DNA of 64,000 nt from Antrihabitans spumae (GCF_043944905.1 NZ_JBIMSN010000062.1:201160-265159), one strand, 5' to 3'. Counted from the stretch's first letter, positions 1-8,495 are shown. Notes: generated from the sequence alone by a model not told the origin. A program made the numbers and translations.

Positions 1-330
1 GGCAGCAGCAGTGGTCCAGGAGCGACGCAGCCGTGCAACCAGTCCACCAAATCGGGCGAAGAGGGCGTCACGACGACGACGCACACGATCGGACGAACCG
101 GGCCGACGTCCTTCGACCTGTCTTGGGATACCGAAGACATTCCGGACGAAATAGTTGTGCTCTACCAGGGTGTGCCGATCGCCAACACGGGATACGTCGG
201 CGGACAGAAGGGCACGCAGTACGGCTCGATCAGAGTCGATGTTCCGGCAGGCAGCGCCTCGTCGGTAGCGGTGCGGGTAACCGGTCCGAGCGGAACAGTG
301 TGGACCTACACGGTCCACTGCCCCGTCTAG
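1..330 (+). CDS. C-terminal end of a secreted/surface beta-domain protein (partial)
   Basis: The window opens inside a reading frame that continues for 109 codons to a TAG. The visible part starts with a Ser/Gly-rich linker, has a cysteine near residue 12 and another two residues before the end, and between them a beta-rich domain with the pattern IPDEIVVLYQG then a TGYVGG turn and a final TVWTYTVHCPV strand. Patterns of this kind occur in actinobacterial secreted proteins, and the two cysteines could form a disulfide outside the cell. The N-terminus is missing, so export and full architecture cannot be checked, and I do not recognise a specific family. A strong terminator follows. Confidence 0.6.
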   Translation, partial: GSSSGPGATQPCNQSTKSGEEGVTTTTHTIGRTGPTSFDLSWDTEDIPDEIVVLYQGVPIANTGYVGGQKGTQYGSIRVDVPAGSASSVAVRVTGPSGTVWTYTVHCPV

Positions 331-362
331 TCGGCAATTCCGGCCAGCGAATGCAGGTGAGG

Positions 363-397
363 CGAAGCGCCGCGGCAGTAGCTGCCGCGGCGTTTCG
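363..397 (+). terminator. Intrinsic terminator after the partial secreted protein
   Basis: A stem of about 16 bp with a 3-nt TAG loop: the arm cgccgcggcag pairs perfectly with ctgccgcggcg, and the outer part pairs through one G-U. TTTCG follows. It separates the first gene from the downstream leaderless gene. Confidence 0.75.
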
Positions 398-408
398 TCG
401 TCTGGCTC

Positions 409-414
409 TAGGGT
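409..414 (+). promoter_or_regulatory. -10 element TAGGGT for a leaderless gene
   Basis: TAGGGT lies exactly 6 nt before the GTG start of the next gene, so transcription would begin at the start codon. No Shine-Dalgarno fits between them. Confidence 0.5.
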
Positions 415-420
415 GGTTCG

Positions 421-1278
421 GTGCCAGCCGACAGCGCCGCAGACGATGCCATTTTCGACCCGTTGCGCGACGCTGCGTTCGGCGCGAATCCGGGCCTGGC
501 ACATCTACGTCCGGCTCGCAGCGGTCGCGACAGGTGGCACAGGGCGGTCGTTCTCGGCGGGCAGGGGCACTTCGCCCGCGCACGCGCCGAGCTGGATCTG
601 CTCGGCCGGTCGGAGCGGCCGAACAGCGCACTCCGATCGTTCGCGGCGAGTACGGAGGCCTCGCTGCTACGTCAACTCGGTTGGCATGCGCGTGCCGCCA
701 TATTCGACGGTGCCGCGCTCGCCGCTGCCGGCGACGGGACCTCGATCGACGCGGTCGCCGCCCGATGCGATGCGTTGACCGGCCTCGCAGCAGACGCGCT
801 CGGAGTAGGCAGGCTCGAGCTCGGTCATTCGTTGCTTCGGCGTTGCGAGACGATGCTCACCGCAGCGGACGGAGCGGCCGCGCCGACCTCGGCGGCCGCG
901 CCGCAAGAACTGTGGCGCCAGCACATCCGGTTGCACTGGGTCCGCGCAGAGCTGGCACTCGCTGCAGGTGATGCCACTGCCGCGCGTACAGCTGCCGAGC
1001 TGGCCGTCGCCGCCGCGCAGGTCAGTGCGTCGGTACGCCACGTCGTGAAGTCCCGATTGATCCTTGCGGCGGCGCTGTGTTGTGAAGACGACCGATCGGC
1101 CGCGCAGGGACTGTCCGCTGCGGTGGTGTCGGACTGCCGCGACAACGGACTGTTGCCTCTGCTGTGGGCGGCGGCGATGCTGCGCTCAGCAATCGCAGAC
1201 GACAACGCGGCCGGCGCTTTGGTAATCGAAACTGCGCAGACAATAGAACTGCGCGGTGGAAGGTTTCGCAAGACCTGA
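421..1278 (+). CDS. Hypothetical protein preceding sigD (Rv3415c-like)
   Basis: An Ala/Arg/Leu-rich soluble protein of 285 residues with alternating helices (for example GGQGHFARARAELDLLGR and GVGRLELGHSLLRRCETML) that look like degenerate TPR helices. No signal peptide or membrane segment is visible. Its place directly upstream of sigD matches the conserved hypothetical Rv3415c of M. tuberculosis. The GTG start is supported by a -10 element 6 nt upstream. Function is unknown. A helical scaffold or chaperone-like role is only a guess from the repeat pattern. Confidence 0.75.
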   Translation: MPADSAADDAIFDPLRDAAFGANPGLAHLRPARSGRDRWHRAVVLGGQGHFARARAELDLLGRSERPNSALRSFAASTEASLLRQLGWHARAAIFDGAALAAAGDGTSIDAVAARCDALTGLAADALGVGRLELGHSLLRRCETMLTAADGAAAPTSAAAPQELWRQHIRLHWVRAELALAAGDATAARTAAELAVAAAQVSASVRHVVKSRLILAAALCCEDDRSAAQGLSAAVVSDCRDNGLLPLLWAAAMLRSAIADDNAAGALVIETAQTIELRGGRFRKT

Positions 1279-1419
1279 CTTCTACCGGCAGTGTTGTTGG
1301 CAGCGGCCGACCTTGCGGTAGCTATTGTTAATAGTGTTCTGCCTTTCAGCGGAAGCACGACCGGTCGGGAAATGTGCCCTCCGAAAAGTGCCACTGTAAC
1401 GCCGGGAAAATCTCTGACG

Positions 1420-1998
1420 ATGACTAATACGGGTGAGGAGTTGGACTCCGCCGTAGCTGCCGCAGGGCAGGGCGACAGATCAGCTCTAGCTCAGGTCCTA
1501 GAGATTGTTCGACCCCTCGTTGTGCGCTACTGCAGAGCGAGAGTCGGATCTGCGGAGCGCGGACAGCTCTCTGCAGATGACGTGGCGCAGGAGGTATGCC
1601 TCGCCGTGATGACAGCTTTGCCGAGGTATCAAGACCAAGGCAGGCCGTTCATGGCGTTCGTGTACGGCATTGCGTCGCACAAGGTCGCCGACGCACACCG
1701 GAACGCTTCGCGTAACAAAGCGGACCCGATGGCCGAGGTACCGGATGTAGTTTCCACCGACCAAGGCCCGGAGCAGCAGGCTCTCGATTCCGAAGCTAGT
1801 CGGCAGATGAACACTCTGCTGGCAACACTTCCGGACAAGCACAGAGAAATCCTGATTCTCCGGCTCGTAGTAGGACTTTCGGCAGAAGAAACGGCCGCCG
1901 CCGTGGGCAGTACGGCAGGGGCTGTGCGTGTCGCTCAGCACCGAGCGATAGCAAAACTCAAGACTCGAGTGGCAAAGGCAGGTGAGATGTATGGCTAG
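1420..1998 (+). CDS. sigD: ECF-type RNA polymerase sigma factor SigD
   Basis: A protein of 192 residues with sigma region 2 (LVVRYCRARVG through DDVAQEVCLAVMTALPRY, then the FVYGIASHKVADAHR core-binding/-10 recognition helix) and region 4 (LPDKHREILILRLVVGLSAEETAAAVG followed by the AVRVAQHRAIAKLK recognition helix). Synteny with rsdA, DUF5319 and guaB2 identifies it as SigD, which in mycobacteria is linked to stationary-phase and starvation gene sets. The frame is open upstream to 1291. ATG 1420 gives the usual family N-terminus, but ATG 1372 cannot be excluded because neither has a clear ribosome site. Its end overlaps rsdA by 8 bp, implying translational coupling of sigma and anti-sigma factor. 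Confidence 0.88.
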   Translation: MTNTGEELDSAVAAAGQGDRSALAQVLEIVRPLVVRYCRARVGSAERGQLSADDVAQEVCLAVMTALPRYQDQGRPFMAFVYGIASHKVADAHRNASRNKADPMAEVPDVVSTDQGPEQQALDSEASRQMNTLLATLPDKHREILILRLVVGLSAEETAAAVGSTAGAVRVAQHRAIAKLKTRVAKAGEMYG

Positions 1999-2989
1999 GG
2001 ATAGCAGGCGCGGCCGCTTCGGCGCGGGTTCGCAGCACGGCAATCCCGGCGACGGTTCCGTCGCAGACACCGGGCCTATCGACATCGCAGCGGTCCGGCG
2101 CGACGACGAACTGATCGACGCAATTGCCAGTGACGGGCCGGTTGCCACGGACAGCCCGGACGAATACGAGATTGCCACGTTGCTCGCGAGTTGGCGAGCC
2201 GAGATCACCAGCCCCCCACTTCCCGCGGCCCCCGATCTCGACGAAGTTTTCGCGGCTGTCAATCAGGAGATCGGCGCTCGCAACGCGCGGGTCAACGCCA
2301 GCGGCCGGCTCAGGTTGGTCCGCCCGATCATCGGTGCCGCAGCGGCGATTGCCCTGGTAGTCGGCGGTATGACGGCCATGTCGTACAACGCGGAACCCGG
2401 CGATCCACTGTGGAAAGTCAAGGAAGTTGTATTCAGCGATCAGGCCGATTCGACCGTCGCCAACATCGATACGACATCCGATCTGCAGGAGGCGCAGCGT
2501 TACATCGCCGAGGGCAATCCGCAGGAGGCCAAGGCTCGGCTGGATCGCGCCGTGGATCGAGCCGACGATGTCAAGGATTCCACCAAGCGCGACGATCTCA
2601 TCGCGATGTGGGACAAGCTGACCAAAGAGGTCGAGAAGTTGCTCCCGGTGACGCCGCCGTCGACGACTTCGAGTGTTCCCACCACCGATACGCCGTCGAG
2701 CCCTGACCCGACGTCGCAGGTCCTGATCCCGGACCCGCAGGTGAGCCCCGACACGAGTGTGCCGACGACGACCGATCCGACGATCCTGGATACGACAACC
2801 GATCCGGTCACCGAGCCTCCGGTCACCGAACCGCCGGTCACCGAGCCGCCGGTGACGGAGCCCCCGGTCACGGAACCGCCGGTGACAGAACCCCCGGTCA
2901 CAGAACCGCCGGTGACGCAGCCGCCCGTTGACGAACCGCCCGCTACGCAGCAGCCCGTGGAGACGACAACGGCGACCGAACCACGGTAG
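1991..2989 (+). CDS. rsdA: Anti-sigma-D factor RsdA
   Basis: A single-pass membrane protein of about 332 residues. The cytoplasmic N-terminal region (motifs RRDDELIDAIA and TLLASWRAEI) corresponds to the part of mycobacterial RsdA that binds SigD. One membrane helix lies around residue 115 (PIIGAAAAIALVVGGM). The external region has a helical segment and ends in a Pro/Thr-rich stalk of tandem VTEPP units. The ATG at 1991 is preferred over the in-frame GTG at 1982 because AAAGGCAGG lies at correct spacing before it and would overlap the GTG. Family knowledge: RsdA is released by regulated proteolysis to free SigD. Confidence 0.87.
   Translation: MARDSRRGRFGAGSQHGNPGDGSVADTGPIDIAAVRRDDELIDAIASDGPVATDSPDEYEIATLLASWRAEITSPPLPAAPDLDEVFAAVNQEIGARNARVNASGRLRLVRPIIGAAAAIALVVGGMTAMSYNAEPGDPLWKVKEVVFSDQADSTVANIDTTSDLQEAQRYIAEGNPQEAKARLDRAVDRADDVKDSTKRDDLIAMWDKLTKEVEKLLPVTPPSTTSSVPTTDTPSSPDPTSQVLIPDPQVSPDTSVPTTTDPTILDTTTDPVTEPPVTEPPVTEPPVTEPPVTEPPVTEPPVTEPPVTQPPVDEPPATQQPVETTTATEPR
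2807..2956 (+). repeat. 15-bp tandem repeat coding for VTEPP units in RsdA
   Basis: Ten in-frame 15-bp units: seven VTEPP, then VTQPP, VDEPP and ATQQP. Synonymous differences between units (gtcaccgag, gtgacggag, gtgacagaa) show the array is not freshly duplicated throughout. It encodes a stiff extracellular Pro-rich stalk. Confidence 0.85.
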
Positions 2990-3031
2990 TTCGCGCGCTC
3001 GAACATCTGGCACAGTGCTTGTAACAAGACG

Positions 3032-3060
3032 AAGGCCCGGCGAGAATCTCGCCGGGCCTT
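3032..3060. terminator. Bidirectional terminator between rsdA and the DUF5319 gene
   Basis: A perfect 13-bp stem (aaggcccggcgag / ctcgccgggcctt) with a 3-nt AAT loop. The A/T-containing arm ends allow it to serve both convergent genes. Confidence 0.8.
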
Positions 3061-3089
3061 TGCGTTGTGCGTATGTGGTTGGGGGTGCG

Positions 3090-3497
3090 TCAGGTATCGA
3101 AGCCGCCGTCGCCGTGCAGCGCCTCGTTCATGGATGCGTCCGCGTAGCCGCGGCAGTAGTCCCAGGTGACGTAGGACTCCGGCATGGGGTCGTAGGCGGG
3201 TTCGTGTGGCCGCACAGTGCCGTCGACCAGCAGCTGGAGCAGGTTGGCTCGCAACATGTCCCAGTCGTGATAGTGATCCTGTTTGCAGTCCTCGCAGCAC
3301 ACGACGAGGCCGCGGATGCCGCGGTGGCCCAGCAGCGCCTCGTACACAGCGAGGTCGGCTAGGTCCTCCTCGACAGCGAGGCGCTCGGCGGGATCGAGTG
3401 GTTGGCCGGGCTCGATTTCGTCGAGTGCAGCCGAGGGATCAGCAGGGTCACCCGCGAACGGGTCCGGCGGCAGGCCTGGAGGCAGTTGGTCTCGCAC
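3090..3497 (-). CDS. DUF5319 family protein (Rv3412-like)
   Basis: 135 residues, very similar in pattern to M. tuberculosis Rv3412: it begins with a Pro-rich LPPGLPPDPF segment, has the helix ERLAVEEDLADLAVYEALL, then VVCCEDCKQDHYHDWDMLR and a C-terminal VTWDYCRGYADAS. The CC-x2-C and nearby His residues could bind a metal, which is inference. The GTG start is preceded at 6 nt by TACCGT on the minus strand, so it appears leaderless. The function of this family is not established. It is the conserved neighbour between sigD/rsdA and guaB2. Confidence 0.85.
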   Translation of the reverse strand: MRDQLPPGLPPDPFAGDPADPSAALDEIEPGQPLDPAERLAVEEDLADLAVYEALLGHRGIRGLVVCCEDCKQDHYHDWDMLRANLLQLLVDGTVRPHEPAYDPMPESYVTWDYCRGYADASMNEALHGDGGFDT

Positions 3498-3503
3498 AAC
3501 ACA

Positions 3504-3509
3504 ACGGTA
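3504..3509 (-). promoter_or_regulatory. -10 element TACCGT for the DUF5319 gene
   Basis: On the minus strand TACCGT is followed by 6 nt (tgtgtt) and then the GTG start, which is leaderless geometry. The rest of the 222-bp gap up to guaB2 shows no other recognisable element apart from the guaB2 ribosome site. Confidence 0.5.
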
Positions 3510-3719
3510 CGCAGAACCTGCGGGTCTGCGCCAGCCGTCGGGTGGACGCGTCGCATCCGTAGAGCCGATACCATGGCAGAACAACCTGGGGAATAATCTT
3601 CTACACCCAGACCTTGAACCCCAAACCCCGCACAGTCGATGCGTTCGAACCTCGAGCCGAAACGGTCCGAAGCAAGCGTTGTGCCGTCGCACTACCCAGC
3701 CCAGGAGGGCCAGATTCGA

Positions 3720-5258
3720 ATGACAAGTCCGGTAGGTGGAGCGCAGGTTCGCACGGGTGGCGACGATCCGAACAAGATCGCGATGCTCGGCCTGACCTTC
3801 GACGACGTGCTCCTGCTGCCGGCAGCATCGGATCTCATCCCGAGCGCGGTCGACACTTCCAGCCAGCTGACCAGGGAAATCACGCTGCGCGTTCCGCTCG
3901 TGAGCTCGGCGATGGACACCGTCACCGAGGCGCGAATGGCGATCGCCATGGCGCGAGCCGGTGGCATGGGTGTTCTGCATCGCAACCTTTCGGTCCGCGA
4001 TCAGGCGTCGCAGGCCGAGACCGTCAAGCGCTCCGAAGCGGGCATGGTCACCGATCCGGTCACGTGCAAGCCGAACGACACACTCGCCGAAGTCGACGCG
4101 CTGTGCGCCCGCTTTCGTATCTCGGGACTGCCGGTCACGGACGAGACGGGCAGCCTTGTGGGGATTATCACCAATCGCGATATGCGATTCGAAGTCGACC
4201 AGAGTCGCCAGGTCGCCGAGGTCATGACCAAGGCACCGCTGATCACCGCACGTGAGGGTGTCACCGCGGAAGCCGCGCTCGGCCTGCTGCGTCGACACAA
4301 GATCGAGAAGCTGCCGATCGTCGACGGCAAAGGCCACCTGACCGGACTCATCACCGTCAAGGATTTCGTCAAGACAGAGCAGCATCCGTATGCGACGAAG
4401 GACCGGGACGGTCGGCTACTCGTCGGTGCCGCGGTCGGCGTCGGGGAAGATTCCTGGTCGCGTGCGATGACGTTGGTCGATGCGGGGGTTGACGTCATCG
4501 TCGTCGACACCGCACACGGCCATCAGGTGCAGGTCCTCGAAATGGTCAGCAAGGTCAAGGCAGAGGTCGGCGATCGCGTCCAGATCATCGGCGGCAACGT
4601 TGCGACGCGTGCGGGTGCACTAGCCCTCGTCGAAGCTGGAGCCGACGCGGTGAAGGTCGGCGTCGGACCGGGATCCATCTGCACGACGCGTGTCGTTGCC
4701 GGTGTCGGCGCCCCGCAGATCACGGCAATTCTCGAAGCCGTCGCCGCGTGCAAACCCGCGGGCGTCCCGGTGATCGCGGACGGTGGTCTGCAGTTCTCCG
4801 GCGACATCGCGAAGGCACTCGCCGCAGGTGCGTCGACGGCCATGCTGGGATCCTTGCTCGCAGGAACCGCAGAGTCGCCAGGTGAGCTGATCCTGGTCGG
4901 CGGCAAGCAGTACAAGAGCTACCGCGGAATGGGCTCGCTCGGCGCGATGCAGGGACGCGGCCAGGGCGGCCAGACCAAGTCGTACTCGAAGGATCGTTAT
5001 TTCCAGGACGACGTACTCGCCGAAGACAAGCTCGTCCCCGAAGGCATCGAAGGCCGGGTTCCTTTCCGCGGACCGCTCACCCAGGTCATCCATCAGCTGA
5101 CCGGCGGTCTGCGCGCAGCCATGGGCTACACGGGTTCGACGACCATCGCCGACCTGCAGAATGCCCAGTTCGTGCAGATCACAGCGGCAGGGCTGAAGGA
5201 AAGTCATCCACACGACATCACGATGACCGTCGAAGCGCCCAATTACTCAGCTCGCTAG
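3720..5258 (+). CDS. guaB: Inosine-5'-monophosphate dehydrogenase GuaB2
   Basis: Oxidises IMP to XMP with NAD, the committed step to GMP. 512 residues, the normal length. The TIM barrel begins at LTFDDVLLLP, is interrupted by two CBS domains (roughly residues 105-230, MVTDPVTCKPNDTLAEV and VMTKAPLITAREGVTAE), and resumes with VDTAHGH, IIGGNVAT and the catalytic loop GPGSICTTR, which places the nucleophilic cysteine at residue 321. The flap contains YRGMGSLGAM. ATG is chosen because AGGAGG lies 11 nt upstream, although the frame is open further upstream. guaB3 follows in the same direction and guaA is downstream, so the three conserved guanylate-branch genes remain close together. Confidence 0.97.
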   Translation: MTSPVGGAQVRTGGDDPNKIAMLGLTFDDVLLLPAASDLIPSAVDTSSQLTREITLRVPLVSSAMDTVTEARMAIAMARAGGMGVLHRNLSVRDQASQAETVKRSEAGMVTDPVTCKPNDTLAEVDALCARFRISGLPVTDETGSLVGIITNRDMRFEVDQSRQVAEVMTKAPLITAREGVTAEAALGLLRRHKIEKLPIVDGKGHLTGLITVKDFVKTEQHPYATKDRDGRLLVGAAVGVGEDSWSRAMTLVDAGVDVIVVDTAHGHQVQVLEMVSKVKAEVGDRVQIIGGNVATRAGALALVEAGADAVKVGVGPGSICTTRVVAGVGAPQITAILEAVAACKPAGVPVIADGGLQFSGDIAKALAAGASTAMLGSLLAGTAESPGELILVGGKQYKSYRGMGSLGAMQGRGQGGQTKSYSKDRYFQDDVLAEDKLVPEGIEGRVPFRGPLTQVIHQLTGGLRAAMGYTGSTTIADLQNAQFVQITAAGLKESHPHDITMTVEAPNYSAR

Positions 5259-5313
5259 CGCTAACTTCAATTGATTCGATTTCCACCCGATATTCCTCAT
5301 GGAAGGGACGCGT

Positions 5314-6456
5314 GTGCGCGACCTTGTCGAGATCGGCATGGGCAGAACAGCCCGTCGTACCTACGAATTGGATGACGTAGACATCGTTCCGTCGCGGCGG
5401 ACGCGGTCGTCCAAGCAGGCGTCGACGGCGTGGCAGCTCGACGCCTACCGATTCGAAATCCCGATTCTTGCGCATCCGACCGATGCGTTGATGTCGCCCG
5501 CGAGCGCGATTGCGCTCGGCAAGCTCGGTGGTCTCGGCATCCTCAACGGTGAAGGCCTGTGGGCGCGGCACGCGGATGTCGACGCCAAGCTGGAAGAGCT
5601 GATCCACGTCGCCGAGTCGGACGACGACGTCGATGCGTCGATCACACTGCTGCAGAAGCTGCACAGTGCGCCATTGCAGCCCGACCTGCTCGCGGCCGCC
5701 ATCGCGCAGGTGCGTGAAGCAGGCGTGACGACAGCGGTTCGGGTCAGTCCGCAGAATGCCCGTGCACTGACCCCCGCGCTGATCAAGGCCGGTATCGATC
5801 TGCTCGTCGTGCACGGCACGATCATCTCGGCCGAGCACGTCGGACCCGGTGGCGACGAGCCGCTCAACCTCAAGACCTTCATCGCCGAACTCGACGTTCC
5901 GGTCGTCGCTGGCGGCGTCAGCGACCACCGCACAGCGTTGCATCTGATGCGAACCGGTGCCGCAGGTGTGATCGTCGGCTACGGCTCGTTCGAAGGTGCC
6001 ACCACAACCGGCGAGGTGCTCGGTATCGGGGTCCCGATGGCGACCGCTATCGCCGATGCTGCCGCCGCTCGGCGCGATTACCTGGACGAGACCGGTGGTC
6101 GGTACGTCCACGTGATCGCCGACGGTGACATCGCGACGTCGGGTCAGCTCGCGAAGGCGATCGCCTGTGGTGCGGATGCTGCGATGCTCGGTGTTCCGCT
6201 CGCCGTTGCGGCGGAATCGCCTGGCGCGGGCTGGTATTGGCCGTCTGCCGCTGCCCACCCCTCGATGCCGCGCGGCGCACTGCTACCGGTTGCGTCCTCG
6301 GTCGAGCGGCCGAGCCTCGAGACCGTGCTCGTGGGACCCTCCAACGATCCGTTCGGATCGCTGAACCTGGTCGGCGGACTGCGTCGTTCCCTCGCGAAGA
6401 CCGGCTACTCCGACCTCAAGGAGTTCCAGAAGGTCGGCCTGACCGTTCGCGCGTGA
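5314..6456 (+). CDS. guaB3: GuaB3 family IMP dehydrogenase-related protein
   Basis: 380 residues beginning VRDLVEIGMGRTARRTYELD, matching M. tuberculosis GuaB3 (Rv3410c) almost residue for residue at the N-terminus. It has an IMPDH/GMPR-type TIM barrel (FEIPILAHPTDALMSP, GGLGILNGEGLW) but no inserted CBS domains and no GSICTTR loop, so it should not work as a normal IMP dehydrogenase. The biochemical role of this actinobacterial paralogue is not settled. The GTG start sits 6 nt after GGAAGGGA, and an in-frame ATG at 5299 would place the ribosome site inside the gene. Confidence 0.9.
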   Translation: MRDLVEIGMGRTARRTYELDDVDIVPSRRTRSSKQASTAWQLDAYRFEIPILAHPTDALMSPASAIALGKLGGLGILNGEGLWARHADVDAKLEELIHVAESDDDVDASITLLQKLHSAPLQPDLLAAAIAQVREAGVTTAVRVSPQNARALTPALIKAGIDLLVVHGTIISAEHVGPGGDEPLNLKTFIAELDVPVVAGGVSDHRTALHLMRTGAAGVIVGYGSFEGATTTGEVLGIGVPMATAIADAAAARRDYLDETGGRYVHVIADGDIATSGQLAKAIACGADAAMLGVPLAVAAESPGAGWYWPSAAAHPSMPRGALLPVASSVERPSLETVLVGPSNDPFGSLNLVGGLRRSLAKTGYSDLKEFQKVGLTVRA

Positions 6457-6468
6457 TTGCGCGAACGG
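6443..6468 (+). terminator. Hairpin at the end of guaB3
   Basis: A perfect 10-bp stem (ccgttcgcgc / gcgcgaacgg) whose 6-nt loop contains part of the guaB3 stop codon. There is no U-run, so it is a weak or Rho-assisted terminator at best. Confidence 0.4.
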
Positions 6469-6480
6469 CCTTCGATCCGG

Positions 6481-6639
6481 CTACAGCCAGCCGACACGAC
6501 GGAAAATGCCCCATAGCCCGAGGCAGGTTCCCAGCATCATCAGCAGTGCCATCGGGTAACCCCATTCCCAGCTGAGTTCGGGCATGTCGTCGAAATTCAT
6601 GCCGTAGACGGTGCCGATCAGGGTCGGAGCGAACAGGGG
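6481..6639 (-). pseudogene. 3' remnant of a CorA magnesium/cobalt transporter gene
   Basis: The minus strand encodes about 52 residues ending in TAG: FAPTLIGTVYGMNFDDMPE, then LSWEWGYPMALLMML and a final LWGIFRRVGWL. This is the CorA signature end: the GMN motif after TM1, the periplasmic MPEL loop, TM2 and the short basic tail. The other 80% or so of corA is missing. Immediately upstream is the stop codon of the S15-type hydrolase gene, in the same reading frame. There is no usable start codon or full TM1, so this is a dead fragment, most likely left by the recombination that placed the hydrolase gene here. Confidence 0.75.
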
Positions 6640-8433
6640 CTAGCTTGGTGCCACCACGGGCAACGTCAGCACCTGTCCCGGACCCGATTCGACCGACACT
6701 CGGTAGGAGACCAACCCGCCGCGGTAGTTGAGGTCGCCGCCTGCGATGTCGAGTGCGAGCCGATGGCCTGTGTCGAAGCGGTGCACGATCGCCGGCATCG
6801 TGATGGCGATCGGTTTGCTCGGATCGACGATGCGCGCAGGCGCGACGAGATCACCGATCAGGTCCGCTGCACCGTTCGGCGCGATGTCGTAGAGCTTCGC
6901 GAAGACGACGAGCGAGTCGTCGAGTGACCCGTTCGGGGGTCGGTCGGTCGACAACACGATGTCGAGCTTCGGTGCGCCGACGACGTCCATGGGCGCGGTC
7001 TGCGGTGAGCCGGTCCAGCGCGCGAAAGTACCGGGTATCGAGATGTCGGGCAGCGCGATTCTCGATAGTGGATCGGGAGGCCGACTGCTGGTCGGCAGTC
7101 CGGCCGGACCCGTTGCGAAGGTCTGCAGACCAGGTGCCGCCGCGTCGGCCTGCGTCGTGAGACCGGCGCCGGAGAGGTGGAACGACCGCGGTACGCCGAC
7201 GTCGGGGTCCGACGCGGAAGCGTATGCAGGATAAGCATTTCCGGCGTAGGAGACCCAGTCGCGGAAGTAGGCGAACTCGGGGCCGGTTGATACGGCGTCG
7301 TCCTTCAGATGGTGATCGAACCAGTCGAGAATCCGAGAGTTCTCGTAGTTGTTCCGCGGATCGACGGCGCTGTATTCCCCTGGGGCGGGGACTGTGTCGC
7401 TGTGTCCCCACGACTGCCAGATCATCTTGACCTCGGTGCCCTGGCGTTTCAACGCGTCGTAGGTGGCCCGCGCTTCGTTCAAGTCGAACAGACTGTCCTT
7501 CTGGCCCTGTACGAGGAGCACCGGAGCGCGGATCTTGTCGATGTAGGTCGTCACCGAGTTGTTGCGCAGATAGCCGATATCGGTGGCCGATGGGTAACCG
7601 GCAATTCCTGCCGAGATCATCGTGCACAGTTCGGCTGGGAGGTTCGGGCATCCGAGCGCGCGGCTCGGCTCCTCGGCGTAGCCCGCCGGGCCGGGATTGA
7701 TCGCGCCGAGAACGCCGAGGCCTGCGGCCCACGTCAGCTTCATCGCGCCGGGGATCGTTGTCGACACTCCGGTCGCAGGTCCGGCGCTGTTCGGTGCGAG
7801 TGAGTAGGACTGATCGTTCCAGGTGATCATCGGGACGATCGCGTCGATCCGCGGGTCGAGCGCTGCCGCAGCGAACTGCACCTGGCCGCCGTAGGAACTG
7901 CCGATCATTCCGACTCGCGGATCGTTGGCGTGCACAATGCCGTCCACGGCGGTGTTGTCGCGTGCGACGACGTCGAGCGGAGGGAAGGGTTCGCGATAGG
8001 CATTGTCGCGGAACGCAATTCCCGGAGCGCCGCCGAGAAAGCTCACCAGCTGGCTGGCCGCCTTGCCGTCGAAATCGGGGTCGTCCATGGTGACCTTGCA
8101 GCCGGACCCGCCGAATCCGAGCGGCGAATAGGCCAGCACGGCATAACCTTCGCGGACGAGCGGTTCGGCGGTATCGACCAGATCGTTCTTCGACTTGGCG
8201 AACCCGCTCGTCGTCAACACCGCGGGGACCCTGCTGGTTGCGGAGGCGCCGTCGGGCAGATAGAGATCGCCGACGATATTGCACGCGACGTTGTCGTCAG
8301 GCCCGATGAACACGGCGAAGTTCAGCGTCTGTTTCGTGAACCCTGGCGCTGCGCTCGCGAGCCCCGGATGCACCGGCGCGGCCGCAAGCGTGGCTGCGAC
8401 AGCGAGCACGGCGATTCTTGTTCGACGGATCAT
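6640..8433 (-). CDS. Secreted S15 / CocE-NonD type alpha/beta hydrolase
   Basis: 597 residues with a Sec signal peptide (MIRRTRIAVLAVAATLAAAP then LASAAPG). Alpha/beta-hydrolase fold of the X-Pro dipeptidyl-peptidase (S15) group: nucleophile motif GSSYGG gives Ser180, acid candidate Asp313 in VLLVQGQKDSLFD, and His344 in WQSWGHSD. The C-terminal third fits the jelly-roll domain of this family. The substrate (peptide, ester or cocaine-like ester) cannot be told. The start at 8433 gives a clean signal peptide, though an in-frame GTG lies 15 nt upstream. Not part of the mycobacterial synteny block. It lies against a corA remnant, which suggests acquisition. Confidence 0.82.
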   Translation of the reverse strand: MIRRTRIAVLAVAATLAAAPVHPGLASAAPGFTKQTLNFAVFIGPDDNVACNIVGDLYLPDGASATSRVPAVLTTSGFAKSKNDLVDTAEPLVREGYAVLAYSPLGFGGSGCKVTMDDPDFDGKAASQLVSFLGGAPGIAFRDNAYREPFPPLDVVARDNTAVDGIVHANDPRVGMIGSSYGGQVQFAAAALDPRIDAIVPMITWNDQSYSLAPNSAGPATGVSTTIPGAMKLTWAAGLGVLGAINPGPAGYAEEPSRALGCPNLPAELCTMISAGIAGYPSATDIGYLRNNSVTTYIDKIRAPVLLVQGQKDSLFDLNEARATYDALKRQGTEVKMIWQSWGHSDTVPAPGEYSAVDPRNNYENSRILDWFDHHLKDDAVSTGPEFAYFRDWVSYAGNAYPAYASASDPDVGVPRSFHLSGAGLTTQADAAAPGLQTFATGPAGLPTSSRPPDPLSRIALPDISIPGTFARWTGSPQTAPMDVVGAPKLDIVLSTDRPPNGSLDDSLVVFAKLYDIAPNGAADLIGDLVAPARIVDPSKPIAITMPAIVHRFDTGHRLALDIAGGDLNYRGGLVSYRVSVESGPGQVLTLPVVAPS

Positions 8434-8495
8434 GCGGTGATCGGTCACTTTCGTCGTTGACGCTGGGGGTGAGCACCACATTCATACCCGTTTAG

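Noticed and set aside
33..971. Arg/Gly-rich 312-codon plus-strand frame at the window start.
   Set aside because: It is a shifted shadow across the real end of the first gene, the terminator and the Rv3415c-like gene.
2807..2956. Regular 15-bp repeats that might suggest a CRISPR or satellite.
   Set aside because: There are no spacers, the period is in frame, and the units code for VTEPP inside rsdA.
2997..3012. TCGAACATCTGGCACA after rsdA as a LexA box.
   Set aside because: Only one half-site is present and the position downstream of a gene makes no sense for SOS control.
3090..4385. A 431-codon minus-strand frame containing the DUF5319 protein.
   Set aside because: The part beyond GTG 3497 is antisense to guaB2 and low-complexity, while the DUF5319 family starts at LPPGLPPDPF.
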